A stretch of 64,000 nt of DNA from CAZYFH01 sp965197395 (lineage in GTDB: Bacteria; Acidobacteriota; Vicinamibacteria; Vicinamibacterales; UBA8438), in assembly GCA_965197395.1 (NCBI GenBank), contig CBDANB010000007.1:434001-498000 (forward strand), written 5' to 3'. Position numbers and translations under genes: made by a program. Below the pieces are notes generated by a model. The model had not been told where the DNA came from, did no database searches, and saw nothing but the letters and a program-made list of their open reading frames with translations. Shown one piece after another: positions 44,942-53,237 of this stretch. Position 1 is the first letter of the stretch, and every line of letters begins with the position of its first letter.

Positions 44942-45811
44942 TCAGTCGGTCCGCGACGTGACGGGGCCACCGCCACACCAGTGGCCACGCATGGTCATCT
45001 GGGCCCATCCGGTCAGATAGATCCCGTCGTCCCGCCACTCGACGTGCTGGGTTCCCCCGGGTGACACCACGTCCAGCTGGCGATTCGCCCCGCCATAGAC
45101 CGCCGCGGCGACCCCCGAGGCGCACGCACCGGTACCGGATGCAGCCGTCGCCCCGACACCGCGTTCCCAGACGAGGATGCGCGCACGATTCGGCCGCTCG
45201 ACCTCGACGAACGCGACGTTCGTCCCCGCCGGAAACGCGTGATGCGTCGCCAGCGCCGGACCCAATCGTCGAAACCGGGCGTCGTCGAGGGAGGGCGTCA
45301 GCACGATGCACTGCGGATTGCCGACCGACAGGACAACCGCGGCGACCGATTCACCACCGACATCGATCTCTCGTCGTCCGAGACCGGCCGGCTCACCCAT
45401 GAATGCCCGGAAGGTATACCGCCCGGCCGCGTCATCGACGAGCGCCAGTGTCCGAAGACCCGCGTCGGTCGCGATCGCGATGTCAGCATCAGCGTCAGCG
45501 TCAGCATCAGAGACGACCGATCGCGCGGCGCGCCGCGTCTCGGCAATGAGGGCGGCGAGGCACCGCAACCCGTTGCCCGATAGCTCGGCGTGACTCCCGT
45601 CCGCGTTGTACAGGGTCATTGCCGCGCCGTCTGCCGTGTGTCGAAAGATGATGAGACCGTCCGCACCGATGCCACGGGTCCGGTGGCACGCCACGCGCGC
45701 GAACGCCGCCGCATCCGTGGCCGCGCGCGCCAGGTCGCCCTCGTCAACGAGGAGGAAATCGTTGCCGTAGGCGTGCGCCTTCACAAAGCCGACGTCATCG
45801 GGTCCGCTCAC
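44942..45811 (-). CDS. Diaminopimelate epimerase-like protein lacking both catalytic cysteines
   Basis: A 289-residue DapF-fold protein. GTG 45811 overlaps the upstream stop (GTGA), indicating coupling. Family motifs are intact: HAYGNDF, GADGLI, NADGSHAEL and GNPQC. In both active-site loops, however, the catalytic Cys is Ser: SGNGLRC (Ser 78) in place of CGNG, and AASGTGAC (Ser 225) in place of ACGTGAC. Epimerisation of diaminopimelate normally requires both thiols. It may be a variant enzyme with altered chemistry or an inactive homologue. An Asp-Ala dipeptide run (from a hexamer repeat) lies near residue 102. Confidence 0.85.
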   Translation of the reverse strand: MSGPDDVGFVKAHAYGNDFLLVDEGDLARAATDAAAFARVACHRTRGIGADGLIIFRHTADGAAMTLYNADGSHAELSGNGLRCLAALIAETRRAARSVVSDADADADADIAIATDAGLRTLALVDDAAGRYTFRAFMGEPAGLGRREIDVGGESVAAVVLSVGNPQCIVLTPSLDDARFRRLGPALATHHAFPAGTNVAFVEVERPNRARILVWERGVGATAASGTGACASGVAAAVYGGANRQLDVVSPGGTQHVEWRDDGIYLTGWAQMTMRGHWCGGGPVTSRTD

Positions 45812-46662
45812 GGCACCTCGAAGGCGCGAAACACCCACGTCACGCCCGCGGTAACGCCGATGTTCGCATCCCGCGACGTCATGCCGGTGATCAACCCGCC
45901 GTCGAACCGCACGGTGCCGCGGGTGGCGCGGGCGCCGACCCGGATGAACCCCGAGCTCTCCGTCCCCGGCGGCGCCGTTCCGGCCCGCGTGTTTGCGCGG
46001 CCGGCCACCTCGCCCACGATCTCGACGCCGGTCGCCACTGCGCGGGCGATCGACAACCCGTATGTCAACACGTCGTTCTGGCGGTCGCCCCGAGTCGGGT
46101 CACTCAGAATGCCGAGTCCGATGTTGGTCACGACGCGAACGGACTGAATCGTCTTCCCCACGAGCAGCGACGCGAAAAAATCCATCGTGTCGAGCCCGAG
46201 GCCGCTTTCGTTGCTGGCGTTCGGTAGCTTCGTGGCGAACCGGAGCCCGACGGCCGGTCGGCGGCCGCCTTCGCCCAGCATTCGCAGCTTCATCCCGATG
46301 ACGGCGTCCGCTGCGCTCGACGTGCTGTCGCCGCTGACGTTGAGCGCCCCGGACAGCGGCGCGGCCGCCGCCTCGATCACGCGGAGGCGGTCATACGAGA
46401 TTCCATCGAGCTGCAGCTCGGCGATCGAGCTCAGACCGACGCTGATGCCCACCCGCGGGAGGCTGGTGAGATGGCCCGTCAGCCCGGAGACCGGGTAGTT
46501 CTGCTCGCGGAGGTAGTCGATGCCGGCCTCGACGAGGACGACCCCGCCGCCGACCGACTCCGGGTCCTCGGTCGCCAGCGGGCGCTGCTGGGCGTGAAGC
46601 GGTGATGCCAACGCCAACACGAGGCTGACCACGTACGTCACCGTCAACAATCGAAGTCGCAT
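45808..46662 (-). CDS. Probable outer-membrane beta-barrel protein
   Basis: A 284-residue protein with a signal peptide (1-25, ending LHAQQ) and alternating hydrophobic strands throughout. Segments such as PRVGISVGLSSIAELQLDGISY, GLRFATKLPN and TNIGLGILSDPTRGDRQNDVL (each shown in part) resemble transporter/phenol-degradation-pathway MetA-type barrels. It ends in an aromatic-containing strand (VTWVFRAFEVP). The substrate is unknown. The dapF homologue starts within its stop codon. TAGAAT lies 6 bases before its ATG. Confidence 0.75.
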   Translation of the reverse strand: MRLRLLTVTYVVSLVLALASPLHAQQRPLATEDPESVGGGVVLVEAGIDYLREQNYPVSGLTGHLTSLPRVGISVGLSSIAELQLDGISYDRLRVIEAAAAPLSGALNVSGDSTSSAADAVIGMKLRMLGEGGRRPAVGLRFATKLPNASNESGLGLDTMDFFASLLVGKTIQSVRVVTNIGLGILSDPTRGDRQNDVLTYGLSIARAVATGVEIVGEVAGRANTRAGTAPPGTESSGFIRVGARATRGTVRFDGGLITGMTSRDANIGVTAGVTWVFRAFEVP

Positions 46663-46668
46663 TCTGTG

Positions 46669-46674
46669 ATTCTA
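46669..46674 (-). promoter_or_regulatory. Candidate -10 box TAGAAT for the outer-membrane barrel gene
   Basis: Minus-strand TAGAAT with six bases (CACAGA) before ATG 46662. It overlaps the end of the upstream CPBP protease gene. This is consistent with a leaderless transcript. Confidence 0.45.
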
Positions 46675-47289
46675 ACTGCCACGGCTTTCCGTCGGACTCC
46701 GAACGTCTTCCCCATCTAGTTCTGCCCGCTGCAACGGATCGCAGATGGATCCCCACCGAAGATACGCAATCGCCGCGGCGTCATACACGGCGTGTGCGAC
46801 GACGGGCGCCAACAGGCCGCCCGTCCAGACGGCGAGCCAGCCGAGCGCGGCGCCCATCGCCATTGCCCAACAGCCGAACGCGAACGTGCCACGCCCACCC
46901 ATGTGCAGGAGACCAAAGACCACGCTCGCCGCGACGAGTCCGGCCTCCGGCTGCAGCGCGCCGCGAAACAGCAGCTCCTCGCCCACACCGGCGGCCACGC
47001 TGATGATGACGACATCGCGCGGCGCAACGGTGGCAAAGAGCGGCCGCAGCGTGTCCCAACAGAGACGGCGGATCCCACGTACGCCCGACACGTCGGGCGC
47101 GCGACAGAGGAGCGCCCAGTTGACGACGGCCAGCACCCCGGCCGCCGCCAACCCCGACGCCGCATCGCGTTGCCATGGTCCGCCGGTCGCGTGCACGGGT
47201 ATGGCGCGGAGCCAGGTCCACAGGAGTGCCACGACGACGAGGAGCGACTCTCCGCCGATCGCCAACGCGAGAAGCTCCCGCCGGGCCAA
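46672..47289 (-). CDS. CPBP-family intramembrane metalloprotease
   Basis: A 205-residue integral membrane protein with about six hydrophobic helices. The CPBP/abortive-infection motif 1 is GVGEELLFRGALQ (Glu-Glu and Arg). The second motif is seen as FGLLHMGG, and the third in VVAHAVYD. These residues form the intramembrane active site. Members process prenylated or signal proteins in various systems; the target here is unknown. It is downstream of dtd by about 7 bases. Confidence 0.85.
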   Translation of the reverse strand: MARRELLALAIGGESLLVVVALLWTWLRAIPVHATGGPWQRDAASGLAAAGVLAVVNWALLCRAPDVSGVRGIRRLCWDTLRPLFATVAPRDVVIISVAAGVGEELLFRGALQPEAGLVAASVVFGLLHMGGRGTFAFGCWAMAMGAALGWLAVWTGGLLAPVVAHAVYDAAAIAYLRWGSICDPLQRAELDGEDVRSPTESRGS

Positions 47290-47296
47290 GCTAACC

Positions 47297-47746
47297 TCAG
47301 AACGCTCGCGCGCTATCGAGCAGCACGGTCACCGGTCCGTCGTTCACGAGCTCGACGTTCATCATGGCCCGGAACACGCCGGTCTCGACCGGTGTGCCGC
47401 CCTCACGCAGGGTGCGCACGACCGCGTCGTAGAGCGGCTCCGCTTCGTCCGGCGGCGCCGCCGCATCGAACGACGGTCGGCGGCCGCGGCGACAATCGCC
47501 GTAGAGCGTGAACTGCGACACCACCAGGGCCGCGCCGTGAATATCCCCGAGCGATCGGTTCATCTTGCCCGTCTCATCCTCGAACAGGCGCAGGTCTCGA
47601 ACCTTGCCCGCCACGTACTCGACGTCGCGCGGACCGTCCGCGCGGCTGACGCCGACGAGGACCAGGAGGCCACGGCCAATCCGACCGGTGACGTGCCCAT
47701 CGACGATGACCGCCGCGGAAGACACGCGCTGGACAACGGCTCGCAT
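47297..47746 (-). CDS. dtd: D-aminoacyl-tRNA deacylase
   Basis: A 149-residue enzyme, the usual family length, removing D-amino acids from tRNA. ATG 47746 begins MRAVVQRVSSAAV, the canonical start. Active-site motifs are SQFTLYG and the C-terminal NDGPVTVLLDS (the G-P cis-peptide motif). It lies 40 bases after ttcA on the same strand. Confidence 0.95.
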   Translation of the reverse strand: MRAVVQRVSSAAVIVDGHVTGRIGRGLLVLVGVSRADGPRDVEYVAGKVRDLRLFEDETGKMNRSLGDIHGAALVVSQFTLYGDCRRGRRPSFDAAAPPDEAEPLYDAVVRTLREGGTPVETGVFRAMMNVELVNDGPVTVLLDSARAF

Positions 47747-47786
47747 GACGGTCCGTGAGTGGGCAGCCGGACGAGCGGTCCCGGTC

Positions 47787-48578
47787 TCACACCTCGGCGC
47801 ACGCCGCGGCACGGAGCTCGCCGATGGGATTCAGCCGCGTGTCGAGCAGATGGCGGGGCGCGACGTTGCCGAGCGCCGTGAGCATCGAGCTCTTCACGCC
47901 GGCGTGCTCGCGTTCGAGCTCGATCAGCCACCGCTTGACGCGCTGGCGCTTCAGACTCAGGTCACCGCACACCGGACAGCAGCATCCGATGACCTCGAGA
48001 TCGCACTCCCGGGTATACGCGCGTGCTTCGTCCTCGGTGACATAGACGAGCGGCCGGATGACGACGTGCCGGCTGTCGTCCGAGACCAGCCGCGCCGGCA
48101 TGGCCTTGAGCGATCCGGAAAACAACAGATTGAGCAGAAGCGTCTCGATGAAGTCGTCCGCATGATGGCCGAGCGCGATCTTCGTCGCGCCGAGGTCGGC
48201 GGCAATTCGATACAGCACACCCCGACGCAACCTGGCGCACAGGGAACATGGCGTTGCGTCGGCGTCGAGCACGTCGTCCATGATGTTGCCAATCGACGTG
48301 TGCTCGATCCGATACTCCCACCCCCGCGCCTTGCAGGTGCGCGAGATTGCCTCGTGCCGGTAGCCGTCGTACCCGGAATCGACGTTGACCGCGACGAGGG
48401 AGAATCGGACCGGCGCGCGGCGGCGCAACACGTCGAGAAGCTGCATGAGCGCCCAGCTGTCCTTCCCGCCGGACAGCCCGACCATGACGCGATCCCCGTC
48501 TTCGACGAGGTCGAACGTCTTGATCGCCCGTGTGGCTTTCCGTGCCAGGCGCGCTTCCAACGCGCTGTGATACGGCAT
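47787..48578 (-). CDS. ttcA: TtcA-type tRNA 2-thiolation protein
   Basis: A 263-residue PP-loop ATPase. The P-loop is VMVGLSGGKDSWA. The cysteine set CSLCARLRRG and CCCPVCGD fits TtcA, which binds an iron-sulfur cluster and makes 2-thiocytidine in tRNA. The start is ATG 48578. The left end of the IS630-type element lies only 9 bases upstream, so the native promoter has been displaced; expression may now depend on element sequence. Confidence 0.9.
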   Translation of the reverse strand: MPYHSALEARLARKATRAIKTFDLVEDGDRVMVGLSGGKDSWALMQLLDVLRRRAPVRFSLVAVNVDSGYDGYRHEAISRTCKARGWEYRIEHTSIGNIMDDVLDADATPCSLCARLRRGVLYRIAADLGATKIALGHHADDFIETLLLNLLFSGSLKAMPARLVSDDSRHVVIRPLVYVTEDEARAYTRECDLEVIGCCCPVCGDLSLKRQRVKRWLIELEREHAGVKSSMLTALGNVAPRHLLDTRLNPIGELRAAACAEV

Positions 48579-48587
48579 GGTGGCCTA

Positions 48588-49773
48588 GTGTCCTGTAACA
48601 GAAATAAGTAAACGGTTTATGGTGCCTCGACGTATTCCTCGCAGGAGGTGCACGTGAGAGGTCCTGCCCCGGTGACAGTGACCGTCAGTGACGACGAACG
48701 GCAACGGCTCGACTCGTGGGCCCACCGGTCGCGCAGTGCCCCGCAGGTGGCGCGGCGCGCCCGCATCATTCTGGCGTGTGCCGCCGGCCGCTCGACGACG
48801 AGCATCGCCAAACGGTTCCACGTCTCGCGGACCACGGTGTGCAAGTGGCGCACACGCTTCGTGCGCGATCGCCTGGAGGGACTGATCGACGAACCGCGTC
48901 CGGGCACGCCTCGGCGGATTACCGATGCGCAGGTGGAGCAGGTGGTGATTGCAACCCTGGAAACCACGCCTCGCGGGGCGACGCAGTGGAGCACGCGCGA
49001 TATGGCGAAGGCGACGGGCCTGAGTCACATGACCATCCAGCGCATTTGGCAGGCGTTTGGATTGCAGCCGCATCGCAGCGAGACCTTCAAGCTGTCGCCA
49101 GACCCGCAGCTGGTCGAGAAGGTGCGCGATATCGTCGGGCTGTACGTGAATCCGCCGGACCATGCCCTTGTGCTCTGCGTGGACGAGAAATCGCAGATTC
49201 AGGCGTTGGATCGGACGGCCCCCCTGCTGCCGATGCAACCCGGGCAGGCCGAGCGGCGCACGCATGATTATCGGCGGCACGGAACGACCTCGCTGTTTGC
49301 GGCCCTCGACGTCAAGACGGGCGAGGTGCTCGCCGAAATGCACCAGCGGCATCGCTCGATCGAGTTCCGCAGGTTCCTCGATGCGATCGACGCGCACGTC
49401 CCCGCCGACCTGGACGTGCACCTGATCGTCGACAACTACGGGACGCACAAAACCGCGATCATTCAGCGCTGGTTGGCCAAGCGCCCGCGGGTCCACCTGC
49501 ACTTCACACCGACCTATGGGTCCTGGATGAACCTGGTCGAACGTTGGTTCGCGGCGCTGACGACGAAGCAGCTTCGCCGCGGCGCCCACCGGAGCGTCGC
49601 GGCCCTCAAACGCGCGATCCAAGAGTTCATCGAGGTGACCAATGAGCAACCGACGCCGTTCGTCTGGACCAAGAGTGCCGACGACATCCTCGCGAGCATC
49701 GCCCGGTTTGCTCGGCGAACGCTGGCTGCACACCCAGCATGACAACTGTTCGCGAACCACTGTTACGGGACAC
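48588..49773. mobile_element. Complete IS630-family insertion sequence, 1186 bp
   Basis: Terminal inverted repeats are GTGTCC(T/C)GTAACAG (48588-48601 and 49760-49773, one mismatch), flanked by TA on both sides (48586-48587 and 49774-49775), the family's TA target duplication. A full transposase frame lies inside. It inserted between ttcA and the glycosyltransferase gene without disrupting either reading frame. Confidence 0.93.
48654..49742 (+). CDS. IS630-family transposase
   Basis: A 362-residue transposase. GTG 48654 is preceded at 5 bases by AGGAGG; GTG 48648 is possible. An N-terminal helix-turn-helix pair is visible (TTSIAKRFHVSRTTVCKWRT, ATGLSHMTIQRIW). The DDE catalytic triad is suggested by VDEKSQIQALD, VDNYGTHKT and SWMNLVERWF. 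The frame is uninterrupted, so the element may still be active. Confidence 0.95.
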   Translation: MRGPAPVTVTVSDDERQRLDSWAHRSRSAPQVARRARIILACAAGRSTTSIAKRFHVSRTTVCKWRTRFVRDRLEGLIDEPRPGTPRRITDAQVEQVVIATLETTPRGATQWSTRDMAKATGLSHMTIQRIWQAFGLQPHRSETFKLSPDPQLVEKVRDIVGLYVNPPDHALVLCVDEKSQIQALDRTAPLLPMQPGQAERRTHDYRRHGTTSLFAALDVKTGEVLAEMHQRHRSIEFRRFLDAIDAHVPADLDVHLIVDNYGTHKTAIIQRWLAKRPRVHLHFTPTYGSWMNLVERWFAALTTKQLRRGAHRSVAALKRAIQEFIEVTNEQPTPFVWTKSADDILASIARFARRTLAAHPA

Positions 49774-49777
49774 TAGC

Positions 49778-50821
49778 TTATACGAGGAGCAACCGCTCCA
49801 ATGCGTGGTCCCAGGTCATCGCATCCACCTGGCGACGGGCGGCGGCGCCCCACCGTTCGGCCGAGACCACGTCATCCATGAGGCGGCCGAGCGCGGCCGC
49901 CAACGACCGCGCGGTCGGCGCCGTCACCAACCCATTGACCTCATGCGTCACGAGCTCGGCCGGCCCCCCGCTGTCCGAGCACGTGACCACCGCCTTGTCC
50001 GACGCAAACGCCTCGACGGTCACCAGGCCGTAGTCCTCGTGGGCCGCGGGCACGCACACGCCCCGGCAGCGCGCCAGATGATCGAGCAGCGCCGCCTCGC
50101 TCACCTGCCCCGCGAGCGTGACTCTCTCGATGAGGCCGCGTTCGGCGATTCTCGCGGCGAGCGACGCGCGGGCGTCGCCCTCGCCGACAATGACACAGCG
50201 CACGCCGGACGCCGCCGGTTCGGCGAGCGCATCGACCAAGAGGTCGAGTCGCTTGAGCGCCGTGAGACGCGAGGGCACGAGGAGGTAGTCCCCATAGCCC
50301 TCGCAGCGATACGCGCGGGGCGGCGGCGGCGGATAGAGCACCTCGGAGGGAATCCCGCCCCAGCGCGTCAAACGCGCCTGGATCGTCCGTGATTGGGCGA
50401 AGAGCCGCGTGACGTTGCGCGTCAGACAGTGGCGGTCGGCCGCGTGGATCAATCGGCGGCGCGCGCCCTCCTTGAACCGAGCGCGACGGGACAGCCGCGC
50501 GCTGAAGCGCGGCCACTGGTCGTAGTACTCGCGCATACGGTGGTTGAGCCAGCACACATGCGCCGGGTGCCGCACGGCGTAACTGGGAAACCGCAAGCTG
50601 ATGACCTGATCGATCGGCCGGCCGTCGTACGCCTCACAGAGATCGGTGAGCCACGTCGCGAGGTACGCCGCGGCTTGCCGACCGAACCGGTTCTGAGGCG
50701 TCAGCGTAACCGCGGCCTGGTGCCCCGCCCGCTCGAGGACCGTTTGCAGCGCATTGGCGATGACGAGGTGTCCACCGGCGGCAAACGGCGGATGTGACGT
50801 GACGATGGCGATGCGGGCCAT
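49778..50821 (-). CDS. Glycosyltransferase family 4-like enzyme
   Basis: A 347-residue GT-B glycosyltransferase. ATG 50821 begins IAIVTSHPPFAAGGHLV, a typical N-terminal donor/acceptor-loop start. The C-terminal domain shows YLLVPSRLTALKRLDLLVDAL, VGEGDARASL and the E-x7-E motif around PAAHEDYGLVTVEAFA. Donor and acceptor sugars are unknown. It faces the downstream end of the IS630 element two bases from its target repeat. Confidence 0.9.
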   Translation of the reverse strand: MARIAIVTSHPPFAAGGHLVIANALQTVLERAGHQAAVTLTPQNRFGRQAAAYLATWLTDLCEAYDGRPIDQVISLRFPSYAVRHPAHVCWLNHRMREYYDQWPRFSARLSRRARFKEGARRRLIHAADRHCLTRNVTRLFAQSRTIQARLTRWGGIPSEVLYPPPPPRAYRCEGYGDYLLVPSRLTALKRLDLLVDALAEPAASGVRCVIVGEGDARASLAARIAERGLIERVTLAGQVSEAALLDHLARCRGVCVPAAHEDYGLVTVEAFASDKAVVTCSDSGGPAELVTHEVNGLVTAPTARSLAAALGRLMDDVVSAERWGAAARRQVDAMTWDHALERLLLV

Positions 50822-50864
50822 GACCCGAAGGATACGCCCAGCGCGATACCCGCGGGCGGCGCGG

Positions 50865-52256
50865 CTACTTGAACGCCACGTTCTGCCCCCACCCGGTGCA
50901 TCGGAACTGCGACCGCGCAATGACCGATCCCTGCGGGCCGAACCGATGCGGCGTCGCCTGCGCGAAGCAGACCCGTTCACCGGGCACGGGCCTGAACTGG
51001 TCACCCGGCGGGACCTTGATGTGATCTCCGATGGTGTTCGCGTTGATGCTGTCCTTGCACTCCTGGCCCGGGCGATTCCATTCGTAGGTGCCGATGTGCG
51101 CTTGCCCGATCGCGTCCCAGAACATCACGACCGGATTGCCCTCGACGATGGTCCCGCCCGCCGAGATCGCGGGCCACTGCCCGCTCATCGAGTGCCGGAG
51201 ACACACCGAGCCGAACTCGATGGCGGTCAGGTTCGAGGTGATCGGCCACGCGCTGATGTCCCAGTGCAGCCAGTTGGCGCCGACCAGGCTGACCTCGTCG
51301 GCGCCGCTCACGCCGCTTTCGCTCGGCGTGGTAAACGAGAAGACGGCGGACTTGTCGCTGACGACACGGCCATCCTCGCTCGCCGCCTGCGCATACCACC
51401 AGTGCTTGGTCTCGAACGCCAGATCCTTGGTCGGTCTGACGCTCGTGCGCTGATCCCGGCGATGAAACGTTCCGACGTTCCCCGCGCCGGTGGGCGCGAA
51501 CGTCAGGTCATGGTCGCCGGCGTTCTGGGTCACCGTGTCCACGACGTTCACGAACTGGGGGTCGGTCGCGATCGTGAAGGTCATCGCGACGGTGCCGACG
51601 TCACCGGTCGTATCGCCGTTCCCGATCTGCAAGACCGGGCGCACCTCGAACACGTTGGAGTCGTCCGCGGGATCCAGCGGGGTCGGAGCGTCGATCGAGG
51701 CGAGGACAGGCGTCTGGAAGAGCCCCCAGATCGACCACGGACTGAAGCGCCCATCCCGCTCGGCGCGGGCGCGCCACTGAAACGCAACACCCTCCTCGAG
51801 CAGAACCGGGACGTGGTAGCTCGTCCTCCCGTCCGGCGCTCCGGCGACGGTGCCTGCGTGCGTCAGAACCGCGTTGGCCCCCACCGTGGCCACCAGTCCC
51901 GAGCCGGCGTCGCGCGTGTGCACCTCGAAGCGATAGTCGAAGTCGCTGGCGACGAACGTACCGTCCGCGTTGACGACTGTCAGCGTCGGCATCAGCGAAT
52001 CGTCCACGAGCTCGTCGCCGATCGGCGACTCCGCGGTGGGCGCGCCGGCCTTCAGCGTGGAACCATCCGGGGCCGACGCGATCGGGAGCACCTCTCCCGG
52101 ACCGGGCGACTCGGCGAGCAGCGTCGGTCCGAGCCCACCGGCCCCAGGCTCGTGGGTCGTCGATGGCGCGGTCGGTGACGAGCTGTCGCAACCAAGCGCC
52201 AGCGCCACGACCGCTGCGAGCCCCCATCCACCAACGACAGATCTCGCTCTCGCCAT
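50865..52256 (-). CDS. Lipoprotein with repeated beta-sandwich domains and unnamed C-terminal module
   Basis: A 463-residue lipoprotein: ATG 52256 starts a signal ending in the lipobox ALGC, and AAGGAG/GGAG lie upstream. The middle contains fibronectin-like strands (DFDYRFEVHTRDAG, FQWRARAERDGRFSPW). The C-terminal ~140 residues (WLHWDISAWPI ... YEWNRPGQECKDS ... HIKVPPGDQFRP) are clearly paralogous to the C terminus of the gene at 53238. The conserved Trp-Leu-His, Cys and RPGQ-Cys residues suggest a structured surface-binding module of unknown function. Probably exposed at the outer membrane. Confidence 0.75.
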   Translation of the reverse strand: MARARSVVGGWGLAAVVALALGCDSSSPTAPSTTHEPGAGGLGPTLLAESPGPGEVLPIASAPDGSTLKAGAPTAESPIGDELVDDSLMPTLTVVNADGTFVASDFDYRFEVHTRDAGSGLVATVGANAVLTHAGTVAGAPDGRTSYHVPVLLEEGVAFQWRARAERDGRFSPWSIWGLFQTPVLASIDAPTPLDPADDSNVFEVRPVLQIGNGDTTGDVGTVAMTFTIATDPQFVNVVDTVTQNAGDHDLTFAPTGAGNVGTFHRRDQRTSVRPTKDLAFETKHWWYAQAASEDGRVVSDKSAVFSFTTPSESGVSGADEVSLVGANWLHWDISAWPITSNLTAIEFGSVCLRHSMSGQWPAISAGGTIVEGNPVVMFWDAIGQAHIGTYEWNRPGQECKDSINANTIGDHIKVPPGDQFRPVPGERVCFAQATPHRFGPQGSVIARSQFRCTGWGQNVAFK

Positions 52257-52447
52257 AGCTCCAACGACTCCTTCGCCGCGAGTGAAGTTCATCGGCGGAC
52301 GCACCGCCCGGGGGCCTGGAAGCGGCCGCAGGGTACCTATGATAGCGGAAGCGTCGACGAACGCGCGATCCGGCGGCAGGATGGGCTCACCGCGTATGTT
52401 ACGATCGCGCGTCGCACGGCGGTCTTCCCTTCAGCACTGGAGTCCCG

Positions 52448-53218
52448 ATGATGATGTGCGGTTCGCGCCTGACCCGAGCAACGCTGTGCTTGCTCATCGT
52501 CGTCGGGATTCTTCTGCCTCGCGCCGCCTCGGCCCAGAACGAGGAGTGGACCGGCAACGGCTTCCTCAACCTCAACGGTGGATTCCAATCGGGGGATCGG
52601 AGTTTCGCGGACGCGCTGGACGCGCCGCTGTACGACGAGCTCGCCGTGTACACCAACGACTATGCATCCAGCGGCGGAGGTCTGATCGACATCACCGGTG
52701 GGGTACGGGTGTGGCGGGGGCTCGCCGCGGCGCTCGGCGTCACCATCGTCAATAGCACGAGCGCAGTCGCCGTCAGTGGCTCTGTGCCGCACCCGCTCTT
52801 CTTTGACACGCCGCGCCCAACGGCGCTGCAGCGAGCCGACCTGACCCATCGGCAGGTCGGATTTCATTTCCAGGCCGTGTATGTGATTCCGGTGACAGAG
52901 GCGATCGACATCGCCGTCTTCGGCGGACCGTCGGTGTTTCGCGTCGAGCAGGATTTCGTGACCGGCGTCACGATCGGCCCCGAAATCGACCCCTTCGACA
53001 CGCTCGCATTGGCCGCCGTTGCGACCCAGGCATCGCAGGAAACCGGCGTCGGCTTCAACGTCGGCACGGACGTCACCTACATGTTCACCGAGGTCCTGGG
53101 CGCGGGCGGCTTCTTCCGCTATGCGTCCGGTTCGGTGGACTTCACCACGTCGGTGGGTGTCCAGAGCATCGATGCCGGTGGCGCGCAGGCGGGCGGCGGC
53201 GTGCGCCTGCGGTTCTGA
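52448..53218 (+). CDS. Probable outer-membrane beta-barrel protein
   Basis: A 256-residue protein with a signal peptide (1-30, ending ASAQN). It has alternating amphipathic strands and ends with VRLRF, a C-terminal Phe typical of outer-membrane barrels. Gly-rich strand segments such as GGLIDITGGVRVWRGLAAAL and TYMFTEVLGAGGFFRYASGS support a barrel. It lies between the two paralogous lipoproteins, suggesting a surface complex, but no direct evidence links them. Confidence 0.75.
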   Translation: MMMCGSRLTRATLCLLIVVGILLPRAASAQNEEWTGNGFLNLNGGFQSGDRSFADALDAPLYDELAVYTNDYASSGGGLIDITGGVRVWRGLAAALGVTIVNSTSAVAVSGSVPHPLFFDTPRPTALQRADLTHRQVGFHFQAVYVIPVTEAIDIAVFGGPSVFRVEQDFVTGVTIGPEIDPFDTLALAAVATQASQETGVGFNVGTDVTYMFTEVLGAGGFFRYASGSVDFTTSVGVQSIDAGGAQAGGGVRLRF

Positions 53219-53237
53219 CTCCGACCCGGACTTTCAA

